Below, piece by piece: positions 7,777-14,800 of a stretch of DNA of 43,427 nucleotides (positions are counted from its first letter, which is position 1; each line of letters opens with the position of its first letter). Source of the stretch: CAMCXT01 sp046302715 (GTDB taxonomy: Bacteria > Bacteroidota > Bacteroidia > M30B66). Under the pieces are notes generated by a model that saw only the letters and a list, made by a program, of their open reading frames with translations, had not been told where the DNA came from and searched no databases. A program made the position numbers and the translations under genes. The stretch covers positions 1-43,427 of the forward strand of contig JBKCHQ010000139.1 of the NCBI GenBank assembly GCA_046302715.1. The letters are read 5' to 3'.

Positions 7777-9089
7777 GCCCCGCCCTCAAGTCCTTTTTTA
7801 TAGGTTGCAATGGCTCTGTCGCGCGCCATTTTGTGGTCAACGATGGGTTTTGTATACGTCCACGGGTTCTCAAATTCAGGCACCCATTTTCGGATGTAAT
7901 CCGCTTTTGGGTCGAATTTTTCGGTTTGCAATGCCGGATTGAAAACTCTGAAATACGGCGCCGCATCGCAGCCCGACCCAGCAGCCCATTGCCAGCCTCC
8001 ATTATTTGCTGCCAAATCAAAATCGAGCAGTTTACGCGCAAACCAGGCCTCGCCCCAGCGCCAGTCGATGAGCAGGTGCTTGGTTAAAAAACTCGCTACA
8101 ATCATCCTCACGCGGTTGTGCATAAATCCGGTGGCAGCCAGTTCGCGCATGCCCGCATCCAAAATAGGATAACCGGTTTTGCCTTCGCACCATGCTTTAA
8201 ACTCTGCTGTGTTGTTCCGCCAGGGAATGCGGTCGTAAGCCGGCCTAAATGCGGATGTTGCTGCATGCGGAAAATGCCAGATAATGGCATGGTAGAAGTC
8301 GCGCCAGATCAATTCGTTCAACCACGACTCGCTGCTTAAATCCATGGCTTTTTTCACAAGCGCTCGAATCGAAATCGTCCCAAAACGCAGGTGTACGCTC
8401 AGTCGGCTTGTGCCGGCAACAGCTGGTAAATCACGCTGTTCCTTGTATTTATTTAAGATGCTTTCATCAACCGATTTATGCGGAAATACAATCGATGTTT
8501 GAACGAAGTTCATCGCTTCAAGCGAGGGAATGTTATCTCCCGACCATTTGTGTAGATTTTGCAGGCAGTTTTGGCTTGGATAGGATGAAATCCCATAAGT
8601 TTTCAGTCGTTCCTTCCATTTGCGCGAATAGGGTGTAAAAACAGTGTATGGCAATCCATCATCCTTTACCACTTCGCTTTTTTCAAAAACAACCTGGTCT
8701 TTAAACCGCAGGAGTTTCGCGCCTTTTTCCTGCAAAAAAGCATCAATAGATGTATCACGTGCCGTGGCGTAGGGTTCATAATCACCATTTGTAAAAACGG
8801 TTTCCACGTCGAATACATTGCATAGCTTAGCAAAGACCTCTTCAGGCCGCCCATAAACGCAATACAATCCGCTCCCAGCCGCTTTAAGTTCGGCATCGAG
8901 TCGCACAATTTCACCGTGAATAAAAGAAACGCGCGCATCATCGCGATCTTCGAGTTTACCCAAAATGTCAGTGTCAAAAATAAATATCGGAAGTACCGGC
9001 CTATCGCTTTGAAGCGCATGCCACAAACCGGCATTGTCTTCGAGTCGCAAATCGCGACGAAACCAAAATATGTTTACAGCATTTTTCAT
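7773..9089 (-). CDS. phrB: class I deoxyribodipyrimidine photolyase
   Basis: 438 residues, a normal length for class I CPD photolyases. The N-terminal antenna domain begins 'NIFWFRRDLRLEDNAGLWHA' and ends near residue 130. The FAD-binding helical domain holds 'AGTSRLSVHLRFGTIS', 'WLNELIWRDFYHAIIWHFP', 'GYPILDAGMRELAATGFMHN' with 'RVRMIVASFLTK', and 'DFDLAANNGGWQWAAGSGCD', all standard. It binds FADH- and uses light to split cyclobutane pyrimidine dimers. The gene starts three bases after the flavin reductase stop and overlaps the DUF2256 gene by four, so it is embedded in one operon with pterin and flavin genes that could supply or reduce its cofactors (inference). Confidence 0.95.
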   Translation of the reverse strand: MKNAVNIFWFRRDLRLEDNAGLWHALQSDRPVLPIFIFDTDILGKLEDRDDARVSFIHGEIVRLDAELKAAGSGLYCVYGRPEEVFAKLCNVFDVETVFTNGDYEPYATARDTSIDAFLQEKGAKLLRFKDQVVFEKSEVVKDDGLPYTVFTPYSRKWKERLKTYGISSYPSQNCLQNLHKWSGDNIPSLEAMNFVQTSIVFPHKSVDESILNKYKEQRDLPAVAGTSRLSVHLRFGTISIRALVKKAMDLSSESWLNELIWRDFYHAIIWHFPHAATSAFRPAYDRIPWRNNTAEFKAWCEGKTGYPILDAGMRELAATGFMHNRVRMIVASFLTKHLLIDWRWGEAWFARKLLDFDLAANNGGWQWAAGSGCDAAPYFRVFNPALQTEKFDPKADYIRKWVPEFENPWTYTKPIVDHKMARDRAIATYKKGLEGGA

Positions 9090-9092
9090 GGA

Positions 9093-9725
9093 TCAAGTTT
9101 TTTCGGGCTTCCGATCGGGTTTTGCATAACCGAATCGTGCCACTTGTTGCAGGCTCCCATAATCGTCGAGCCCACAAACCGCCAAGCTTTTTCGGGCATA
9201 ATGATCTATTGAACCATCATTGCGCAGGCAGTTATCTTCAATCTCTATCCATTTGATGGCTCCGATAACGAGAATGGTGCCGTTTATTGCAATCTTAATT
9301 TCCTCATGCATTTCACAAACCGCCTTGATGTGCGCTTGTTTCACCATTGGTGCAACACAGCTCTTTGTAAATTCAGGTTCAAGTCCTACAGCTTCAAATT
9401 CTGATACATCCACACCATAACGTGCACTCGTTTGATGCACTTTCTCGGCATATTGCGCCGACAAAACATTTATCGAGAAAACGCTCGTTTCACGGATATT
9501 TGTCAAGGTGTGCCGATCCACCGAATCGGGACGAAACAAAATACCACAAAGAGGTGGATTAGCGCCTATGTGCAGCAACTGACTGAAAACCGCGAGGTTT
9601 GTATTGCCTTTTGCATCTGCGGTTCCGATTAATACGGCAGGACGTGCACCCATCAGCGAATTGATGAGGTTTCTGCGGTAACGATCTTCGAGATGCAGTA
9701 TCTGCTCTTTGCTGTACGTTGCCAT
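9093..9725 (-). CDS. flavin reductase family protein (FMN-binding split barrel)
   Basis: 210 residues. 'NLINSLMGARPAVLIGTADA' with 'GNTNLAVFSQLLHIGANPPL' and 'RHTLTNIRETSVFSINVL' match the flavin reductase-like split-barrel family, which reduces or binds FMN using NAD(P)H. No transmembrane or signal sequence is present. The start codon follows the SDR stop directly (TAAATG) and the photolyase starts three bases after its stop, so the three are co-translated. Possible roles are reduction of flavin for the photolyase or redox chemistry on a pterin product; neither can be shown from sequence. Oxygenase-partner function is an alternative common in this family. Confidence 0.85.
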   Translation of the reverse strand: MATYSKEQILHLEDRYRRNLINSLMGARPAVLIGTADAKGNTNLAVFSQLLHIGANPPLCGILFRPDSVDRHTLTNIRETSVFSINVLSAQYAEKVHQTSARYGVDVSEFEAVGLEPEFTKSCVAPMVKQAHIKAVCEMHEEIKIAINGTILVIGAIKWIEIEDNCLRNDGSIDHYARKSLAVCGLDDYGSLQQVARFGYAKPDRKPEKT

Positions 9726-10433
9726 TTAAGCGAGCAATTTTAAGGAGCCCATTCCTCCGTCGGCATGCAGCACCTGTCCTGTAATCCAGCTTCCACTATC
9801 GCTCAACAGAAATGCCGAAAGTGCGGCAATGTCCTGCGCGGTTCCGATTCGGCCAATGGGATGACGCTTGTTGGAGTTTTCTCTTTTTTCGGGCGTATTG
9901 AGAAGTTTCTCTGCCAGCGGTGTGTCGGTTAAAGACGGCGCAATAGCATTAAAGCGGATACCGTTAGCCGCATATTCGGCTGCAAGCGAACGCGTGAGGC
10001 CTTCGATGGCTCCTTTCGAAGCGGCCACCGAAGCATGAAAAGGCATTCCGGTTTGTACCGCAACCGTTGAATAGAGCACAACGGAGGCACTTCCGGCTTT
10101 TTTCATTCCGGTAATGCAGGCCTGTATAAGCTGTATGGCACCCAAAACATTTAGCGAAAAATCCTGCGTAAACACCTCGGGCTTCATGCGGTGAAAGGGC
10201 ATAAGCTGGATGCTCCCTGGGCAATACACCACTCCATGTATGGTGTCGGGCAACTGTTCGGCCGCGACAGAAGATTGGCTTAAATCAACTTCACTAAAAT
10301 GCAACTGTGCATGTTGCGGCAAATCACGCATGTTGCGCGCAATTACCCAAACCGAATGGCCTTGTTCAAGAAACAGGTCAGTAAGGGCTCGGCCAACTCC
10401 ACTCGATCCGCCTGCAATAACTATATTTTTCAT
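9726..10433 (-). CDS. SDR-family oxidoreductase with catalytic Tyr replaced by Val
   Basis: 235 residues, a classical short-chain dehydrogenase. The nucleotide-binding GGSSGVGR is at residues 8-15, the structural Asn at about 95 (SLNVLGAI), the catalytic Ser at 122 (VVLYSTVA) and Lys at 140. The YxxxK motif reads V136-A-A-S-K140, so the proton-donating tyrosine is missing. The rest is well kept: 'RFNAIAPSLTDTPLAEKLL' and 'SWITGQVLHADGGMGSL'. Its ATG overlaps the folE stop (ATGA at 10430-10433). In a FolE-PTPS operon an SDR would be expected to act like sepiapterin reductase, but the missing Tyr argues for altered chemistry or a binding role. Confidence 0.88.
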   Translation of the reverse strand: MKNIVIAGGSSGVGRALTDLFLEQGHSVWVIARNMRDLPQHAQLHFSEVDLSQSSVAAEQLPDTIHGVVYCPGSIQLMPFHRMKPEVFTQDFSLNVLGAIQLIQACITGMKKAGSASVVLYSTVAVQTGMPFHASVAASKGAIEGLTRSLAAEYAANGIRFNAIAPSLTDTPLAEKLLNTPEKRENSNKRHPIGRIGTAQDIAALSAFLLSDSGSWITGQVLHADGGMGSLKLLA

Positions 10434-11125
10434 CCTTGTAAGCCGAGGTAGGTGAAGAATTCTTTTTTACGGCCTTCTTCGCCAAACGCACCACTGAAAT
10501 GCGAAGTTACTGTGCGAGAATTGATATCTTCCACACCACGCGAAGAAACGCAAAGATGCACGGCGTCAATCACTACGGCCACATCTTCGGTGCCAAGTAC
10601 TTTTTTCAGTTCTTCGGCAATCTGCACCGTAAGTCGCTCCTGCACTTGCGGACGTTTCGCGAAATAATGTACAATGCGGTTAATCTTGCTCAAGCCAATA
10701 ACACTGCCGTTTGAAATATAGGCTACATGCGCTTTCCCCATAATGGGCACGAAATGGTGCTCACAGTTCGAATAAAATGTGATGTCTTTTTCGACCAGCA
10801 TTTCGCTGTATTTGTATTTGTTTTCGAAAAGGGCAATGCTCGGTTTATTAGCCGGATTGAGGCCCGAGAAAATCTCTTTTACATACATTTTGGCTACACG
10901 ACGCGGTGTTCCACGCAGGCTGTCGTCTGTAAGATCGAGACCCAGTGTGAGCATAATTTCCCGAAAATGCTTCTCGATGCGCTCTATCTTCTCTGCATCG
11001 CTCAGGGCAAATGCATCATCTCGCAGAGGGGTTTCAATGGAGGTGCTAATGTGTTCGTCGCCAATCAAATCAACCAGGCTGATTTCATTGTCCGTCGTAT
11101 TCAACAAAATTTCGTTCGGTTTCAT
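10430..11125 (-). CDS. folE: GTP cyclohydrolase I (FolE)
   Basis: 231 residues, with 'DDSLRGTPRRVAKMYVKEIF', the zinc ligands Cys121 and His124 in 'NCEHHFVP', and Cys192 in 'HLCVSSRG'. 'GLSKINRIVHYFAKRPQVQE' is the conserved core of the type IA enzyme. It converts GTP to 7,8-dihydroneopterin triphosphate, the first step toward folate, tetrahydrobiopterin-type pterins and queuosine. The ATG at 11125 lies 41 bases inside the end of the PTPS-like gene; no later Met suits the N-terminus, so the overlap is probably real. The gene is followed by the SDR in an ATGA overlap. Confidence 0.95.
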   Translation of the reverse strand: MKPNEILLNTTDNEISLVDLIGDEHISTSIETPLRDDAFALSDAEKIERIEKHFREIMLTLGLDLTDDSLRGTPRRVAKMYVKEIFSGLNPANKPSIALFENKYKYSEMLVEKDITFYSNCEHHFVPIMGKAHVAYISNGSVIGLSKINRIVHYFAKRPQVQERLTVQIAEELKKVLGTEDVAVVIDAVHLCVSSRGVEDINSRTVTSHFSGAFGEEGRKKEFFTYLGLQG

Positions 11126-11495
11126 ACAATCTTATTTTTAAAGTGTAACGTGTATCGAGTCGCGTGCGGAGGCGGTTCCAGATGATCACTGCAATATTTT
11201 CGGCAGTAGGATTAAGTTCTTTAAATTCGGGTACATCGAGGTTGAGGTTGCGGTGGTCGTAGCGTTCGGTTACTTCCTCCTTAATGATGTCACTCAATAT
11301 TTTCATATCGATCACATAACCCGTTTTCGGATCGATGGGCCCACGTACTTCCACGATTAAATCGTAATTGTGCCCATGGTAATTGGGGTTGTTGCACTTT
11401 CCAAATACCGATTGATTAATTTCATCAGACCATTCGGAGTTGTGCAGCCTATGTGCCGCGTTAAAGCGCTCTTTGCGAAATACACTTACATTCAT
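11085..11495 (-). CDS. 6-pyruvoyltetrahydropterin synthase-like protein (CxxxxxHGH type)
   Basis: 136 residues. Zinc ligands His15 ('FNAAHRLHN'), His40 and His42 are in place; catalytic Cys34 lies in 'FGKCNNPNYHGHNY', giving a CxxxxxHGH spacing. Asp80-His81 ('YDHRNLNLDVPEF') and Glu126 ('LYETERNF') complete the active site. Bacterial QueD enzymes usually carry CxxxHGH, whereas animal-type PTPS has CxxxxxHGH, and the 'GKCNNPN' and 'LDVP' strings are also animal-like. The substrate would be the FolE product. It starts the operon that runs to DUF2256. A QueD role in queuosine synthesis remains possible, since queA is elsewhere in the window. Confidence 0.88.
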   Translation of the reverse strand: MNVSVFRKERFNAAHRLHNSEWSDEINQSVFGKCNNPNYHGHNYDLIVEVRGPIDPKTGYVIDMKILSDIIKEEVTERYDHRNLNLDVPEFKELNPTAENIAVIIWNRLRTRLDTRYTLKIRLYETERNFVEYDGQ

Positions 11496-11561
11496 GAATT
11501 AATTTTAACATTAAAAACGCTATTTTGTTTAATTGTTTTGTTAAAAAGATAAACAGTTCGC

Positions 11562-13058
11562 TTGTCTGCGTGTTTTTTAAAAGTGCCGGTTCAGAATCCA
11601 GTTCATTTTTTTAAATCGACCCCACACGAGCAATTGCTCGATGTGTACGATGTTATTGTGGTGGGTGGTGGATTGGCCGGATTAACCACTGCGGCCTTGA
11701 CGGCAAAAAATGGCAAGCGTGTTTTATTGCTCGAGCGAAACTATATTCCTGGCGGATGTGCTTCTTCCTACTTCAGAAACGGAGCTATTTTCGATACGGG
11801 AGCTACCACACTTTTGGGTCTATCAGCGGGTATGCCTCTGCGCATTGTGCTCGATGAGCTGGGAATTAATATTGAGGCAAGAAAGCTCCAAACTCCCATG
11901 CAGGTTCATTTAGCAGATGGGCAGCTGATTACACGCTATGAAGACCGCGAAGCATGGATTGTAGAAGCTGAGCGAGTATTTGGACAGAAGGGTCAGCGTA
12001 AATTTTGGGAGCGATGTTTTTTGCTGAGTGATTTTGTGTGGGAAAGTGCCATGCGTTACCGCTTTTTTCCTCCGGTAAACTTTCAGGATTTTTTGAGCTT
12101 GGCAGCAAAAGTTCGTACGTGCGATGTTTTATTCCTGCGGCATACCTTGCAGTCGGTAGATTCATGGATTAAAGAATGTCGTTTGGCTAATAATTTGGCA
12201 TTTAAGCATTTTGTGGATCAGCAGCTCATGATTACTGCCCAGAATCGTGCAAATGAAGTGAACATGCTCTTTGGTGCTGCAGCACTTTGTTACACGAATT
12301 ATCCCAATTATAGTTTGCCCGGCGGCATGGTTCAATTGGTTCGGTCATTATGTGATGCGATTGTGGCAAAGGGTGGGCATATATGCTATCGCAGCGCAGT
12401 TGATTCGATTCAAAAAGGTAAAAATGATGATTGGTATGTACAAATAGCCAACCGGCTTTTTCGTGCACGAAATTTAGTATCGGCAATCCCGCTGCAAAAT
12501 TTCAATACATTGTTGAAGGAAGATATTCCGAATGTTAAAATCAATGGAGCCCATCATTTGAATTCTGCCTTACAGTTCAATGCAATTTTAAGGAACTGGG
12601 GTGGCGGTGATGTGTTACATCAGCAGGTGCATTTGCCCGACGGTTTGCGCAGTGTTTTTTTTAGTGTTTCGCACCAAGGCGACGCGTTGCGTGCCGATGC
12701 CGGTTTGCGTGTGCTCTCGGCGACATCCCATTCAAGTGTTTTAGGAGAAACGCTCGAAAACAAGGGTGAATGGGCGCAGCAAGTAATCGAATTGGCAGGG
12801 CAAAGAAATCTATTTCAGCCAAACGATATTGTAGATTATCATGTTTCAGATGCTTCAAACTGGCATCAATGGACCGGACGTTATCGCGGATTTGTTGGCG
12901 GATTGCCGCAATTCATGCATATAAAGCCTTGGATGATGAACCGACAACAAAAAGGCGATAATCTTTTCTTTTGTGGCGATAGTGTGTATCCCGGACAGGG
13001 CATTCCGGGCGTAGTATTAAGCGGATGGCAAGTTGCCTCAAGGATTTTACGGAAATAA
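11562..13058 (+). CDS. CrtI/CrtISO-like FAD-dependent oxidoreductase
   Basis: Up to 498 residues. The dinucleotide-binding motif 'YDVIVVGGGLAGLTTAALTA', then 'PGGCASSYFRNGAIFDTGAT', and the C-terminal 'LFFCGDSVYPGQGIPGVVLS' with 'GWQVASRIL' define the phytoene desaturase/carotenoid isomerase superfamily. No in-frame ATG precedes the FAD motif: candidates are TTG 11562, GTG 11583 and GTG 11643; an upstream stop lies at 11550. GTG 11643 would begin right at the FAD motif, as many relatives do. It is divergent from the pterin-photolyase operon, which fits a photoprotection theme, but no other carotenoid gene is nearby and the substrate is unknown. Confidence 0.85.
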   Translation: MSACFLKVPVQNPVHFFKSTPHEQLLDVYDVIVVGGGLAGLTTAALTAKNGKRVLLLERNYIPGGCASSYFRNGAIFDTGATTLLGLSAGMPLRIVLDELGINIEARKLQTPMQVHLADGQLITRYEDREAWIVEAERVFGQKGQRKFWERCFLLSDFVWESAMRYRFFPPVNFQDFLSLAAKVRTCDVLFLRHTLQSVDSWIKECRLANNLAFKHFVDQQLMITAQNRANEVNMLFGAAALCYTNYPNYSLPGGMVQLVRSLCDAIVAKGGHICYRSAVDSIQKGKNDDWYVQIANRLFRARNLVSAIPLQNFNTLLKEDIPNVKINGAHHLNSALQFNAILRNWGGGDVLHQQVHLPDGLRSVFFSVSHQGDALRADAGLRVLSATSHSSVLGETLENKGEWAQQVIELAGQRNLFQPNDIVDYHVSDASNWHQWTGRYRGFVGGLPQFMHIKPWMMNRQQKGDNLFFCGDSVYPGQGIPGVVLSGWQVASRILRK

Positions 13059-13059
13059 A

Positions 13060-13085
13060 AAAGGCCCATCGTGTGATGAGCCTTT
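13060..13085. terminator. bidirectional terminator between convergent genes
   Basis: Stem AAAGGC-C-CATC / GATG-A-GCCTTT with one C/A mismatch around a GTGT loop, an A-rich left flank and a T-rich right flank. It sits between the oxidoreductase stop (13058) and the T9SS gene stop (13105), so it can serve both strands. Confidence 0.8.
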
Positions 13086-13104
13086 CTTACAAACCTTATA
13101 AAAA

Positions 13105-14547
13105 TTATTTCTTAACGAAACGGCTAACCTCGCGTATTTCTGAGGTTTCAACAGAAACCATGTAAACACCAGCAGGAACGCCAGAAATATCAATGTTCTC
13201 AACAATGGTTGAAGCACCATTATTAGCTACCACGTTGCGAGTAACAATACGACCCATTACATCGGTAACTATTACTGTGTAGTTCTCAACGGTGTTGGCA
13301 GCGTTAATTTCTACACTCACCAATTTCTCAGCAGGATTAGGATATACATTGAGTGAGTATTCGCCTTCACCAATTTTATCGGTGATAACTACATCTTCAC
13401 GACCTGAACTGGTTGAGTTGCCGCACTGACCAAGAGCAAGAAGACCATCCACATCATAACCATCAGATAAACCAGAAATAGTTCCAATAACGGTAAGGTC
13501 AGTAATACGGATGTAGTTAATTCCTGCGTAAGCAGCTGGAATATTAAGTTTACCATCGCGGCAAAGTACAGCGCCAGCATCATCTGCAGTTGGCACTGCT
13601 TCTAGGTCGAAGAATGTTACACCATCGATAGAACCTTCGTAACGTGCTTTTTCAGGGTAGCTTGAACATGAGCGAGAAGGATTATCACCGAAAGTTGTTT
13701 CGTATGCCTGAATATCAGCTCCTGCACCATTTAAAACAGTGTAGGGAAACTGAAGCGTAACAGTACCAGCGTAGCCTAGCGCGTAGAAATTGTAATTGGC
13801 AGGACTTGTAGAGGCATCAGATGCTTGAGGAGCGCCTAACATTTTGCTTTGAATTGAACGATTAGCGGGAACAGGTGTTCCATTATTACGTAGACCTTGT
13901 GTTAAGGTAGTAATTGCAAATGGTGAATTTTCTGCTCCTGGAGCAACCACTGGAGAAGCACATCCAACATATCCTTCAACACCATCCACATCAAAAGCAT
14001 CTTGATTAGATGATTGGAAGATTGGGGTTGTTTCGTCGGTGCGGTCTTCGATGCGGATTTGACTAGCCCAGCTAAGAACGCCTAAATCAACTTCGAAATC
14101 TAAACAACCACCGGTTTCGTCAGTAAGAAGAATCCACGGCTGGCAGTCGTTTTGACGAGCCCAAACAGCAGCGCGCTCTGGCCATGCTACACAGTTTGAA
14201 GAGTTACCGTAAGATGTTTCCCAGATTTTCATATCGTAACCTGCAACGTTGCAGATTGGAGTAGAAAACTGAAGTTCGATAGAACCACCGTATCCTAAAG
14301 ACACAAATTGTACAGGATTTGTTCCTTCACCTAAGTTGTTGTCATTTGTTGCTGGAGTTACAGCTCCAACGGCGTTATTAGGGTTGGAACGCTGAGGACG
14401 AACGGCAGTTATAGGACTTACCCCATCAGCCAAAGGTCCTGGATTGTAATTTGAAAAGCTTGTTGCATACACTTGAGCATCAGCTTTCCCGGCAAGTGCA
14501 AGAACGGCAGCAAAAGCGGGAACCAAAATTTTTGTAGAGATTTTCAT
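13105..14547 (-). CDS. T9SS cargo with two copies of a DVDGV module (paralog of 6230-7561)
   Basis: 480 residues with a signal peptide ending 'AGKADAQ'. Two modules (about 30-200 and 210-375) share 'NFxxLGYxG(S/T)(I/V)xLQF', a 'WETSYG/YETTFGD' strand beside a Cys/Tyr-Pro-Glu loop, and 'D(A/G)(F/Y)DVDG(V/L)' at the end. The C-terminal ~80 residues form a T9SS sorting domain (from 'LNVYPNPAEKLVSVEI' to 'VSRFVKK'). Same architecture as the 443-residue protein 5.5 kb away, pointing to gene duplication after an internal module duplication. Probably a surface or released adhesion-type protein. A promoter-like pair of boxes is visible upstream. Confidence 0.85.
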   Translation of the reverse strand: MKISTKILVPAFAAVLALAGKADAQVYATSFSNYNPGPLADGVSPITAVRPQRSNPNNAVGAVTPATNDNNLGEGTNPVQFVSLGYGGSIELQFSTPICNVAGYDMKIWETSYGNSSNCVAWPERAAVWARQNDCQPWILLTDETGGCLDFEVDLGVLSWASQIRIEDRTDETTPIFQSSNQDAFDVDGVEGYVGCASPVVAPGAENSPFAITTLTQGLRNNGTPVPANRSIQSKMLGAPQASDASTSPANYNFYALGYAGTVTLQFPYTVLNGAGADIQAYETTFGDNPSRSCSSYPEKARYEGSIDGVTFFDLEAVPTADDAGAVLCRDGKLNIPAAYAGINYIRITDLTVIGTISGLSDGYDVDGLLALGQCGNSTSSGREDVVITDKIGEGEYSLNVYPNPAEKLVSVEINAANTVENYTVIVTDVMGRIVTRNVVANNGASTIVENIDISGVPAGVYMVSVETSEIREVSRFVKK

Positions 14548-14577
14548 AAAACTTAAATTGAGTTAAGGTTTGAGGGG

Positions 14578-14609
14578 CAAACTTACAACATGTATTTTTT
14601 CAAAACAAA
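14578..14609 (-). promoter_or_regulatory. candidate promoter for the 13105-14547 gene
   Basis: The minus strand reads TAAGTTTG (-7 box, plus positions 14578-14585) with TTTG at 14606-14609, a 20-base gap; a second TTTG at 14601-14604 gives 15. The box ends 30 bases before the ATG at 14547. The remainder of the 253-base gap to 14801 is AT-rich without ORFs. Confidence 0.5.
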
Positions 14610-14746
14610 TTTTTTTGTGAATAAATTGTTAATCTTTTGTTTTTTAAAACCCCAAAATAATCAGATGATTATCTTTTTATTTCGCTTTAAAGAAGTTTTT
14701 TACTTTTATTAGTTTTAGGAAAAAAGCCTTAAAATATTACATCAAT

Positions 14747-14775
14747 TTTGCATTTCGGCAAAGCAGTTATCTTTG
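14747..14775 (+). promoter_or_regulatory. candidate promoter for the 14801-16480 gene
   Basis: TTTG at 14747-14750, a 17-base spacer, then TATCTTTG at 14768-14775, a full match to the Bacteroidota TTTG / TAnnTTTG arrangement. It ends 25 bases before the ATG at 14801. Confidence 0.6.
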
Positions 14776-14800
14776 TATCAAATTCCCAAAAAATAAATCC

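Noticed and set aside
7716..8087. 123-residue plus-strand frame
   Set aside because: Antisense to the photolyase C-terminus and DUF2256 gene; composition is that of a complementary-strand shadow.
10727..11185. 152-residue plus-strand frame
   Set aside because: Antisense to folE and the PTPS-like gene, both of which have intact catalytic motifs.
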